Source of the DNA: Fontibacter flavus
GTDB lineage: Bacteria; Bacteroidota; Bacteroidia; Cytophagales; Cyclobacteriaceae
DNA: 64,000 nucleotides
NCBI RefSeq assembly: GCF_042432905.1
Contig: NZ_JBHLWI010000027.1
Span: forward strand, 33,416-97,415
Reading direction: 5' to 3'
In this document: piece by piece, positions 54,200 through 61,919 of the stretch
Layout: each line of letters starts with the position of its first letter
Numbering within the stretch: the stretch's first letter is position 1
Made by a program: the position numbers and the translations under genes
The notes under the pieces: model-generated
The model's database searches: none
The model's input: only the letters and a program-made list of their open reading frames with translations
Told to the model about the DNA's origin: nothing

Positions 54200-54207
54200 T
54201 AAATTTG
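54200..54207 (+). promoter_or_regulatory. Possible -7 element of the first pirin gene
   Basis: TAAATTTG at 54200-54207 fits TAnnTTTG and lies 24 nt before the chosen pirin ATG at 54231. A -33 TTG at good distance is not visible. It supports that start rather than an upstream one at 54177. Confidence 0.35.
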
Positions 54208-54230
54208 TATCATATCAACATACAAATCAG

Positions 54231-55109
54231 ATGACAAAGAGAAATATTGAATTGGTAGCAGCTCCAAGAGCACCTCACTATGTTGGGGACGGATTCCGTG
54301 TACATAACTTCATTCCAAGTGGATATCGCCTGGACATGAAAAGAATGGATCCATTTATCATGTTGGATTATAATTCAAAATTCTATTTTCCACCCACAGA
54401 CCAACCTAGGGGAGTAAGTGTACACCCTCATCGTGGCTTTGAAACCGTGACCATTGCCTATAAAGGCAAAGTTGCCCATCATGACAGCAGCGGAGGGGGG
54501 GGAATTATCGGCGAAGGTGATGTACAATGGATGACTGCAGCTTCCGGGGTTTTGCACAAAGAATACCATGAAGAAAATTTCAGCAAAGCCGGTGGTGATT
54601 TTCAAATGGTACAGCTTTGGGTCAACCTTCCCGCAAAGGATAAAATGTCTGCCCCTAAGTACCAAGGTATAGCCAATGCACAAATGCCAAAGTTTACGCT
54701 CCCTGATCAAGCTGGAATCATTGAAGTGATTGCAGGTGAATACCAAGGATTAAAAGGAAGTGCCAGTACTTTCAGTCCCGTGAACATGATGAATGCAAAA
54801 TTAAATAAAAGCGGCAAAGCCAGCTTTGATTTCCCTTCTCATTTCAATACGGTATTGTTGGTAATAGAAGGCAGCATCACCGTAAATCAGGAAGCAAAGG
54901 TACCAACAGATCACTTGGTCCTGTTTGAAAACAATGGCAGTTCATTCGAAATCGAAGCCAATGAAGAGGCAGTTGTGCTCATCCTGAGTGGCGAACCGCT
55001 CAACGAACCTATTGCTGCCCATGGCCCATTTGTGATGAACACCCGTCAGGAAATCGTTCAGGCAATTGAGGATTACAATATGGGAAAATTCGGATATTTA
55101 GAAGATTGA
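54231..55109 (+). CDS. Pirin family protein (first of two)
   Basis: A 292-residue bicupin. The N-terminal metal site is complete: His65 and His67 in 'VSVHPHRGFETVTIAY', His109 and Glu111 in 'SGVLHKEYHE'. Pirins are Fe(II) or other metal proteins, some with quercetin 2,3-dioxygenase activity, others redox sensors that bind regulators. The ATG at 54231 is chosen because the residues before it are unlike pirins and a -7 box lies at 54200. A second, divergent pirin gene follows 47 nt later. Confidence 0.92.
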   Translation: MTKRNIELVAAPRAPHYVGDGFRVHNFIPSGYRLDMKRMDPFIMLDYNSKFYFPPTDQPRGVSVHPHRGFETVTIAYKGKVAHHDSSGGGGIIGEGDVQWMTAASGVLHKEYHEENFSKAGGDFQMVQLWVNLPAKDKMSAPKYQGIANAQMPKFTLPDQAGIIEVIAGEYQGLKGSASTFSPVNMMNAKLNKSGKASFDFPSHFNTVLLVIEGSITVNQEAKVPTDHLVLFENNGSSFEIEANEEAVVLILSGEPLNEPIAAHGPFVMNTRQEIVQAIEDYNMGKFGYLED

Positions 55110-55156
55110 TTGAAGCAGAAGGAAGCAATACATCCATAAACCATAACTTTATCATT

Positions 55157-56035
55157 ATGTCAAATATTTCACTCATTATCGAAGAGCGTGCTGCCAACAT
55201 TGGAAATTTTCTGGTGGGGCGCCTGTTACCGTTCCGTCAAAAAAGATCCGTAGGCCCTTTTGTATTTATCGATCATATGGGGCCAGTAAAAATGAGTGAG
55301 CGTGAAAATCTGGATGTATTGCCCCATCCCCATATTGGGCTGTCTACCCTGACCTTCTTGTTTGAAGGAGCTATAATGCACCGTGACAGCATTGGAACCG
55401 AAATGGAAATCAAACCGGGAGCTGTCAATTGGATGACCGCCGGCAAAGGGGTCGTTCATTCTGAAAGAACGCCTGAATACCTTCGCGATACAGACAAGTG
55501 GCTTCACGGACTGCAGATTTGGGTGGCCTTACCCAAATCTCTGGAAGAGTCAGAACCCACCTTCACGCATATTGAGGCAGAAAATATTCCCTCTTGGCAA
55601 GAAGGGCCCGTCAGCTTCAAACTGATTGCAGGAGAAGCTTTTGGCAAAAAATCCCCTGTTCCGGTGCACAGCAAACTGTATTTTATTGAAATCAAGAGCA
55701 GCTCAGGTCAAAAAATCAACATCGGTGATGACCTTTATGGCGAGAGTGGTCTATACATACTAGAAGGTTCGGTAGACATTGAAGGCAATAGCTATGAACC
55801 CAAACAAATCCTGATTGCTCATAACAGCAAACTATGTGAGTTTGAAATAGGGGAAAACTCCACAGTGTATATTTTCGGGGGAGAAACATTCCCTGAAGAA
55901 AGGTTTATAGATTGGAACTTTGTTTCCTCTAGTAAGGAAAGACTCAAAGAAGCCAAAGAAGACTGGATAGAACAAAGATTCCCTGAAGTCCCTGGGGAAA
56001 CTGAGTTTGTGCCTTATCCACAACTTAAAAGATAA
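55157..56035 (+). CDS. Pirin family protein (second of two)
   Basis: A 292-residue bicupin with the metal residues His57, His59 ('LPHPHIGLSTLTFLFEG'), His101 and Glu103 ('GVVHSERTPE'). It differs strongly from the preceding pirin, including a HPHIG instead of HPHRG motif, so it is not a recent duplicate; the two may act on different substrates or form a mixed complex. The ATG at 55157 is used. Same strand and spacing suggest cotranscription with the first pirin. Confidence 0.92.
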   Translation: MSNISLIIEERAANIGNFLVGRLLPFRQKRSVGPFVFIDHMGPVKMSERENLDVLPHPHIGLSTLTFLFEGAIMHRDSIGTEMEIKPGAVNWMTAGKGVVHSERTPEYLRDTDKWLHGLQIWVALPKSLEESEPTFTHIEAENIPSWQEGPVSFKLIAGEAFGKKSPVPVHSKLYFIEIKSSSGQKINIGDDLYGESGLYILEGSVDIEGNSYEPKQILIAHNSKLCEFEIGENSTVYIFGGETFPEERFIDWNFVSSSKERLKEAKEDWIEQRFPEVPGETEFVPYPQLKR

Positions 56036-56045
56036 GCAGATAATC

Positions 56046-56078
56046 AGGTAAGGTTTTTAGGAATTAAAAACCTTACCT
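56046..56078 (+). promoter_or_regulatory. Perfect 14-bp inverted repeat before the pentapeptide gene
   Basis: AGGTAAGGTTTTTA (56046-56059), spacer GGAAT, TAAAAACCTTACCT (56065-56078). No T run follows, so it is not a classic terminator. TACCTTCG (56074-56081), 7 of 8 matches to TAnnTTTG, overlaps its right arm and would start RNA near 56088. An operator for a dimeric repressor is a good explanation; a pirin-operon terminator is the alternative. Confidence 0.55.
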
Positions 56079-56112
56079 TCGTATGTATTCCCCTATCAAA
56101 GCATCCTTTCCC

Positions 56113-56688
56113 ATGACATTTATTGAAAGCAGGACTTTTGAAAAACAGCAATTCCAAGAACAGCCATTGGTTAAAGGAGAGTATGAAAACTGCAGTTTCA
56201 AACAGTGTGATTTTTCCAATACCGATATTTCCGGAATCAGATTTCAGGAATGTCAATTTGTGGACTGCAACCTCAGCTTGGCAAAAATAGCCAAAACAGC
56301 TTTTCAGGACTGCATTTTCAGCCATTGCAAAATGCTGGGCATCCGCTGGGATCAGTGTGATGAGTTTGGGCTTACTTTCAGGTTTGAAAATTGCCAGCTC
56401 AACCACTCCTCTTTTTACAAGACTAAAATCAAAAAAACATACTTTGGACATTGTCAATTACAAGAAGTGGATTTTACCGAATGCGATCTGTCCGGGTCTG
56501 AATTTGTTCACTGTGATCTGCTGAAAGCCCTATTTGACAGGACTAATCTAGAAAAAGCAGATTTGAGAACAGCTTCTCATTTTTCCATTGATCCTGAAAA
56601 CAACCGTATCAAAAAAGCAAAATTTTCTATTTATGGACTTCCGGGGCTATTGCATCAATATGATATAGTACTGGATTCTAATCATTGA
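56113..56688 (+). CDS. Qnr-like pentapeptide-repeat protein
   Basis: A 191-residue right-handed β-helix protein with many A/C/S-(D/N/E)-(L/F)-xx repeats: 'CSFKQCDFSNTDISGIRFQECQFVDCNLSLAKI', then a loop 'GIRWDQCDEFGLTFRFENCQLNHSSFYKTKI' and a second series 'CDLSGSEFVHCDLLKALFDRTNLEKADLRTA'. The C-terminal 'FSIYGLPGLLHQYDIVL' looks like the dimer helix of Qnr/McbG proteins, which protect DNA gyrase. Whether it binds gyrase is not known. I prefer the ATG at 56113 ('MTFIESRTFEK', as in relatives) to the one at 56083, which falls before the proposed transcription start. Confidence 0.88.
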   Translation: MTFIESRTFEKQQFQEQPLVKGEYENCSFKQCDFSNTDISGIRFQECQFVDCNLSLAKIAKTAFQDCIFSHCKMLGIRWDQCDEFGLTFRFENCQLNHSSFYKTKIKKTYFGHCQLQEVDFTECDLSGSEFVHCDLLKALFDRTNLEKADLRTASHFSIDPENNRIKKAKFSIYGLPGLLHQYDIVLDSNH

Positions 56689-56704
56689 CAAACTTACAAT
56701 ATCT

Positions 56705-56745
56705 AAACAAAAAGGATCAACATAATAGACCGATCCTTTTTGTTT
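56705..56745 (+). terminator. Intrinsic terminator after the pentapeptide gene
   Basis: AAACAAAAAGGATC and GATCCTTTTTGTTT, 14 perfect base pairs with a 13-nt loop. The rest of the gap to 56991 shows only a doubtful 45-codon minus-strand frame that overlaps this hairpin. Confidence 0.88.
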
Positions 56746-56991
56746 CTAAAAACCCCAGGTAATTCCAATTTCCCAAAGCTCTTTGACTGCCAGAAACGAT
56801 AATAAGGACAACATAGGTCATATTTTGTCTGGCTTCAGTATAAAAATTGGCCATATTGTTTTATATTTTGATGGATGATTATAAGAAGACGGAATGAAAG
56901 TGGATAGTCTTCAAGGAAAATCATCTCAAAGAATTTGAATTTAAAATGAATTGACGAAATCAGTTCTATTAGGCTTTAAGAGATCGCAAAC

Positions 56992-57906
56992 ATGAAAGAA
57001 GAGAAAAACCCATATTCCCCAAGAAGGGAATTTATGATAAAAGCAACAGGCCTATTGGGAACAGGAGTGTTGATGGGATTCCCTTCACTTGCTTGGTCTA
57101 TTCAAACTGAGAAGCGATATTCCGTCAAAGAGGTCATCGATATCCTGATCAAAGATATCCCGGGGGCTCCTTTTGAAAGGACTGTAGACCATCTCAGGTC
57201 AGGCAGTATGGATCAAGAGGTCACAGGAATCGTCACGACCATGTTTCCCACTTTAGCAGTTATAGAAAAGGCCGTCAAGATCGGCGCTAATATGATTGTC
57301 GCCCATGAAACCCTTTACTATAACCATCAGGATGAAACGGATTGGTTGGAAAATGATGAGGTTTTTCATCACAAAAAAGCACTTCTGGAAAAGCATCAAA
57401 TTGCCATTTGGCGATTTCATGATTATTGGCATCGAAGACAGCCGGATGGAATTGCAGAAGGAAACCTGAAAAAGCTAGGTTGGGAAAAGTACTATAACCC
57501 TGAAACCCCAAGATTGCTCAGATTACCAGAGGCACAACCCTTACATGCTGTTCTGGCACACATTAAGGCACAATTTGAAATCCCCTCCCTCAAGTTGGTG
57601 GGTGATTTGCAACAATCTGTACAAAGTATTTACCTGGCCTTTGGAGCCATCGACAGCAGGATGATCATCGGCGCCATTCAGGAATACCAACCCGATCTGA
57701 TTCTCAGCGGAGAAACCAGAGAATGGGAAACAGTTGAACGGGTCCGAGATGGAAGGCTAATGGGGAAAAATACCGCCCTGTTGATTTTGGGCCATGAACA
57801 CAGTGAGGCGCCGGGAATGGAGTTTGCGGCCGAATGGATTCAAAAGAAAATACCGGACATCAAAGTAAGTTACCTGGCTTCAGGAGATCCTTTTCAGTTT
57901 ATTTGA
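56992..57906 (+). CDS. Exported Nif3-like dinuclear-metal protein
   Basis: A 304-residue protein of the Nif3/YbgI/DUF34 family. The metal ligands appear in 'VDHLRSG' (His; usual family: D-N-x-G), 'IVAHETLYYN' (His, Glu) and 'LILGHEHSEAPGMEFA' (His, Glu). Other Nif3 proteins are cytosolic, but here residues 9-40 are 'SPRREFMIKATGLLGTGVLMGF', a good twin-arginine signal, so this one is likely in the periplasm. The Nif3 fold has no settled activity. Monocistronic. Confidence 0.8.
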   Translation: MKEEKNPYSPRREFMIKATGLLGTGVLMGFPSLAWSIQTEKRYSVKEVIDILIKDIPGAPFERTVDHLRSGSMDQEVTGIVTTMFPTLAVIEKAVKIGANMIVAHETLYYNHQDETDWLENDEVFHHKKALLEKHQIAIWRFHDYWHRRQPDGIAEGNLKKLGWEKYYNPETPRLLRLPEAQPLHAVLAHIKAQFEIPSLKLVGDLQQSVQSIYLAFGAIDSRMIIGAIQEYQPDLILSGETREWETVERVRDGRLMGKNTALLILGHEHSEAPGMEFAAEWIQKKIPDIKVSYLASGDPFQFI

Positions 57907-58021
57907 CTGAATTAACATTAATTCCGTCAATTCAAGACTCTATTTAACAATCAACATAGATTGAAACCATTTTTGCCGTTTTTGCATTTTAATACCAATA
58001 AGCAAAACTGAAACAATCTTT

Positions 58022-58624
58022 ATGGAAAGACCTGATTTTAATATTGAAGAAGTCAATAAAATTATCCGTGGACGTAGATCCATGTTTGTCGCCCAATTCA
58101 AGGAAAATGATCCCGTAGATGATGCCATCATCGAGGAAATATTGGAAAATGCCAACTGGGCACCCACCCATAAACTCACCGAACCTTGGCGGTTTACGGT
58201 ATTCACAGGAGAAGGCTTGAAAAAACTTGGAGACTTCCAGGCTGAACTGTACAAAGAAAGGGCTAGCAAAAGCGGAAATTTCATCGAGGCCACCTACCAA
58301 AAACTGAAAGAAAATCCACTAAAAGCCTCTCATGTGATCATCATCAAAATGAAAAGGGATTTGAAGGCCAATCTTCCTGTTATGGAAGAAATCTCAGCTG
58401 TGGCGATGGCGGTTCAGAACATGTACCTCACAGCAGCTGCACATGGATTGGCCAGCTATTGGGGCACAGGAGGCATGACTTTCTGGCCTGAAGCCAAGGA
58501 ATGGTTGGGCTTGGAAGAAGATGATATGATGATGGGTTATTTTTATGTGGCCAAACCTGCAACTGACAGATGGCCTGCAGGAAAAAGAAAACCTGTTCAG
58601 AAAAAAACCGATTGGGTGAGATAA
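58022..58624 (+). CDS. Nitroreductase family flavoprotein
   Basis: A 200-residue FMN-dependent nitroreductase dimer subunit: 'IIRGRRSMFVAQF' (Arg-Arg-Ser binds FMN phosphate), 'ENANWAPTHKLTEPWRF', 'AVAMAVQNMYLTAAAHGLASYWGTGG' and a C-terminal 'RWPAGKRKPVQKKTDWV', the latter typical of YdjA-like nitroreductases. The substrate is unknown; it reduces quinones, nitro compounds or flavins using NAD(P)H. Ends in a perfect terminator. Confidence 0.92.
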   Translation: MERPDFNIEEVNKIIRGRRSMFVAQFKENDPVDDAIIEEILENANWAPTHKLTEPWRFTVFTGEGLKKLGDFQAELYKERASKSGNFIEATYQKLKENPLKASHVIIIKMKRDLKANLPVMEEISAVAMAVQNMYLTAAAHGLASYWGTGGMTFWPEAKEWLGLEEDDMMMGYFYVAKPATDRWPAGKRKPVQKKTDWVR

Positions 58625-58635
58625 ACTCAATTGAA

Positions 58636-58671
58636 AAAATCAGGCATTGAAATAATCCAATGCCTGATTTT
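58636..58671 (+). terminator. Bidirectional terminator between nitroreductase and DinB-like genes
   Basis: AAAATCAGGCATTG (58636-58649) and CAATGCCTGATTTT (58658-58671), 14 perfect base pairs. It ends both the plus-strand nitroreductase and the minus-strand DinB-like gene. Confidence 0.9.
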
Positions 58672-58687
58672 CTCTTTTCTTTTATAA

Positions 58688-59218
58688 TTACAAAGCCCTG
58701 AAACGAGGAGGCTCAATACCATGAGAGCGGATATAGGATATTGCTGCACCACGGTGATGGGTAGTATGGTCATCAATCAAAGCCACTACCTGACGTCTTG
58801 TTCCCGACATGCCAAAAAACTCAACTGTTTCTCCAAGTTGTTCGGTAGACAATGCAGAAACAGTTCCTTTGGTATAATCATAACAAGCAATGACAAAAGC
58901 TTTCAATTCTGCTTTGGTTGCAGGTTTTGCACCCAAGTCAAAAGAAGGCTGTGCGCCATTCAGAAAGTTTTGGCTGATACCAGCTGCAGCAGAGGCAAGG
59001 TGAACGATTTGCTCGCTGAAGCTCATGGCAGATTCATGCGGCCTGTAATCCAATAAATCATCAGGCATCTTGTCTACAACTTCCAAGGTAAACTGTTTTC
59101 CGTTTTCCCATTTCGCTGCAAATTCTTCCATGGTCGTTTGCGCAAAAGAATTTGCCTGAACTCCCAAACCAAGCATGAGCACTAAAGCCAAGGAGAATAG
59201 TTTTGTAATCATTTTCAT
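58688..59218 (-). CDS. Exported DinB-fold protein
   Basis: A 176-residue DinB/YfiT-like four-helix bundle with a signal peptide (MKMITKLFSLALVLMLGLGVQANSFAQ in short). The three metal His are in 'SEQIVHLAS' and 'DDHTTHHRGAAISYIR'. Cytosolic relatives are bacillithiol-dependent transferases; exported ones are common in Bacteroidota and have no known role. Start ATG 59218; the longer frame begins within the divergent gldD region and is not protein-like. Confidence 0.82.
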   Translation of the reverse strand: MKMITKLFSLALVLMLGLGVQANSFAQTTMEEFAAKWENGKQFTLEVVDKMPDDLLDYRPHESAMSFSEQIVHLASAAAGISQNFLNGAQPSFDLGAKPATKAELKAFVIACYDYTKGTVSALSTEQLGETVEFFGMSGTRRQVVALIDDHTTHHRGAAISYIRSHGIEPPRFRAL

Positions 59219-59297
59219 AATAAACTGATTTTGAGGTGCTTTTATAAATTTGCGATTTCTAGGCCTCAAATCAAACGATTTTGATAAATTTGAAGCC

Positions 59298-59876
59298 ATG
59301 TCAATTAAGTCTAACAAGTTTATTTTCATTTTGTTCCTCCTTTTCGGATGTGAAGGTGATTATCTACCCAAACCCTTGGGGTACAATAGAATTGATTTGC
59401 CAGAAAGAGCATTTATAGATTTGGAAGAAGGAAAGCCTTATACTTTTCAACATTCCGTACATGCTTTGATAGAAGCTGATTCCTTCAATTTGGCCGAAAC
59501 AGCATGGATAAACCTCAACTATCAAAGTCTTGGAGGGAAAGTTCACCTGACCTACTTAGAATTGGATACTAAAGGAAAAGATATCAAAACGGTCGTGAAT
59601 GATGCGATCAACCTGACAGCCAAGCATCAGATCAAAGCCTATGGGATTGAAGAATCTATCATGATGACCCCAAAAGGCTACACCGGAGTAGCCGCTGAAC
59701 TGAGCGGGGAAGTACCCACACAGTTTCAGTTTTTTGTGACGGATTCTACCAAGAACTTCCTAAGAGGGGCTCTTTATTTCAACACCGCCATGAAAAACGA
59801 CTCCCTTGCCCCTGTGATCGAATACATCAAAGTCGACATGGCGCATTTGATCAATACGCTGGAATTTAAGAATTAG
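59298..59876 (+). CDS. gldD: Gliding motility lipoprotein GldD
   Basis: A 192-residue lipoprotein: signal 'MSIKSNKFIFILFLLFGC' with the lipid-carrying Cys18, then the GldD hallmark 'YLPKPLGYNRIDLPERAF', 'YTFQHSVHALIEADSFNLAETAWINLNYQ', and C-terminal 'NFLRGALYFNTAMKNDSLAPVIEYIKVDMAHLINTL'. GldD is required for gliding and T9SS-dependent secretion in Flavobacterium, possibly with GldE. In other genomes it follows gldE; here it stands alone, divergent from the DinB-like gene, about 18 kb from gldE. ATG 59298 is used. Confidence 0.93.
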   Translation: MSIKSNKFIFILFLLFGCEGDYLPKPLGYNRIDLPERAFIDLEEGKPYTFQHSVHALIEADSFNLAETAWINLNYQSLGGKVHLTYLELDTKGKDIKTVVNDAINLTAKHQIKAYGIEESIMMTPKGYTGVAAELSGEVPTQFQFFVTDSTKNFLRGALYFNTAMKNDSLAPVIEYIKVDMAHLINTLEFKN

Positions 59877-59917
59877 GCAGTCTTTGGATTTAGCTGAGTT
59901 TTTCCTTTCTGAAAAGA

Positions 59918-61699
59918 CTACCTTAACCGAATATTCTTCCAATTCTTGATGATGATGATTCCGCCCAGAATAGCCACAATAGAGGCAATGCTGGCATAAA
60001 GTGTTTGACCATAAATCCAGAACCCAACTGCGAATAGCGCTGCATAGACCATCACTGAACCTGTCAGCATCAAGCCAATATCCAATGGCAATTGACCTTG
60101 TTCCTGCTGCTCTTGTGGATATTTGTTCAATAAATTTTTCCACCCTAAAGCTGCTGGTCTGACTTTTCTATAGAAAGAAAGCAAGACCTCATCTTTTTCA
60201 GGCTTTGTAAATAGGGTTGCCAAAACCCAGCCCAAGGTAGTGATACCCACGCCATACAATAATTTTAGGTATTCCTGATGCCCTGGAATTTCAATAATGC
60301 TCAATTTTGGATTGATGACTTCGAAGAAAATGGCCACCACAAAGGATATAATCATCGCCGCAATTTCTGTGTAGGCATTGATCCTCCACCAAAACCAGCG
60401 TAAGATAAAGATCAGGCCAGTACCTGCACCAATCTGTAAGAGTATATTGAAGGCTTCCAAAGCAGAAGAAAGTGCCAAAGCCAAGAAGGCTGCCAAAACC
60501 ATCAACAAAACTGTGGAAATCCTTCCCACAGCTACCAATTCCTTGTCACTGGCTTCTGGCTTGAGAAACCTCTGGTAAAAATCATTCACCACATAGGAAG
60601 AGCCCCAGTTGAGGTGTGTGGACAAGGTGGACATGACCGCAGCAATCAAAGAGGCAAGGACAATGCCGATCAATCCAGTGGGCAAGAAAGTGAGCATGGC
60701 AGAATAAGCCAAATCATTACCTAATTTATCTACCGGGATATGTGGAAATGCTTCCTGCATATCAGAAACTTGCGGAAATATGATCAAAGAAGAAAGTGCA
60801 ATGATGATCCAAGGCCATGGCCTCATGGCATAATGGGCAATGTTGAAGAACAATGTTGCTCCAATCGCATTTTTCTCATCTTTGGCAGATAGCATCCTTT
60901 GGGCGATATAGCCCCCACCTCCAGGCTCGGCACCAGGATACCAAGTAGCCCACCATTGAATAGCCAAAGGCATGATCAATAATGGAATCACCAAGTTCCA
61001 ATCATTGAAGTCAGGTAGAATATTTAGTTTGTCTGAGACATTTGGATGCGTGAGCAAATTGTTCAATGAACCGATTTCCGGCATGTCCAATACATAAATG
61101 GCCGCACCGATTGCACCGGCCATCGCAATGAAAAACTGGAAAAAGTCTGTCAATAAGACTCCCTTCAAACCCCCAAGTGAACTGTAAATTACGGTAACTA
61201 CAGATGCCAACAACAATGTTTCCCAAGGTGCAAGACCTAGCATGACTCCCCCAATTTTAATAGCTGCCAAAGAGACAGTTGCCATGATCACCACATTGAA
61301 AAACACCCCCAAATAAATGGCCCGGAAAGCCCTTAGAAATGCCGCTGGCTTGCCACCATAGCGCAGTTCATAAAACTCCAAATCCGTAGTCACTTCTGAC
61401 CTTCTCCATAATTTGGCATAGACGAATACGGTCAGCATACCGGTCAACAAGAACGCCCACCAGACCCAGTTACCGGAAACCCCATTAGTCCTGACAATGT
61501 CTGTCACCAAATTTGGTGTATCCGCGGAGAAAGTGGTTGCCACCATGGAAACCCCCAATAACCACCATGGCATATTCCGGCCGGAAAGAAAGAATTCCTT
61601 GGCAGAAGTACCCGCTTTTCGGGAAGTCAAGACGCCAATGAGCATGGAAATCACAAAAAAAGCGATGATAATGCTCCAGTCGATCAGGGAAATATTCAT
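59918..61699 (-). CDS. Sodium/solute symporter (SSS family)
   Basis: A 593-residue secondary transporter with about 14 hydrophobic helices. Family features: 'DWSIIIAFFVISMLIGVL' first helix, 'FFLSGRNMPWWLLGVSMVATTFSADTPNLV' (the SSS 'sodium site' region), 'YEFYELRYG', and 'SLGGLKGVLLTDFFQFFIAMAG', the family signature. It would import a sugar, sialic acid-like compound or other solute with Na+. A NahK-like kinase gene lies divergently 220 nt away, so an amino sugar is a fair guess. Also it carries a C-terminal soluble part of about 60 residues before the last two helices. Confidence 0.92.
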   Translation of the reverse strand: MNISLIDWSIIIAFFVISMLIGVLTSRKAGTSAKEFFLSGRNMPWWLLGVSMVATTFSADTPNLVTDIVRTNGVSGNWVWWAFLLTGMLTVFVYAKLWRRSEVTTDLEFYELRYGGKPAAFLRAFRAIYLGVFFNVVIMATVSLAAIKIGGVMLGLAPWETLLLASVVTVIYSSLGGLKGVLLTDFFQFFIAMAGAIGAAIYVLDMPEIGSLNNLLTHPNVSDKLNILPDFNDWNLVIPLLIMPLAIQWWATWYPGAEPGGGGYIAQRMLSAKDEKNAIGATLFFNIAHYAMRPWPWIIIALSSLIIFPQVSDMQEAFPHIPVDKLGNDLAYSAMLTFLPTGLIGIVLASLIAAVMSTLSTHLNWGSSYVVNDFYQRFLKPEASDKELVAVGRISTVLLMVLAAFLALALSSALEAFNILLQIGAGTGLIFILRWFWWRINAYTEIAAMIISFVVAIFFEVINPKLSIIEIPGHQEYLKLLYGVGITTLGWVLATLFTKPEKDEVLLSFYRKVRPAALGWKNLLNKYPQEQQEQGQLPLDIGLMLTGSVMVYAALFAVGFWIYGQTLYASIASIVAILGGIIIIKNWKNIRLR

Positions 61700-61889
61700 A
61701 GGTTATGGGTTATGTCAGTGAAATCTTGGCCTAAGTTTCTAAATTTTTTTATTTACTTAGCAAAACTTATTCAATATTTTTCACTAATGTAAATAATTAA
61801 TCAAGAATTGCAAAGTAGGGTTTTTAAAATTGGAAAATATTGCTGTGGATAGAATTCAACCCTCATTATTCTCTTTGTTTGGAATGCGC

Positions 61890-61897
61890 TACATTTG
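61890..61897 (+). promoter_or_regulatory. Possible -7 element of the kinase gene
   Basis: TACATTTG matches TAnnTTTG and lies 23 nt before the chosen ATG 61920. It supports that start over the earlier one at 61830. A -33 TTG at the ideal spacing is missing. Confidence 0.35.
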
Positions 61898-61919
61898 TAC
61901 AGCACTTAGAAATAAACCT

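Noticed and set aside
56717..56854. A 45-codon minus-strand frame between the pentapeptide and Nif3 genes
   Set aside because: Its 3' part lies inside a strong terminator hairpin and the product matches nothing I know.
61830..61919. Upstream start adding 30 residues to the kinase
   Set aside because: The region contains a -7-like promoter box (61890-61897) and the residues are unlike kinases of this fold.
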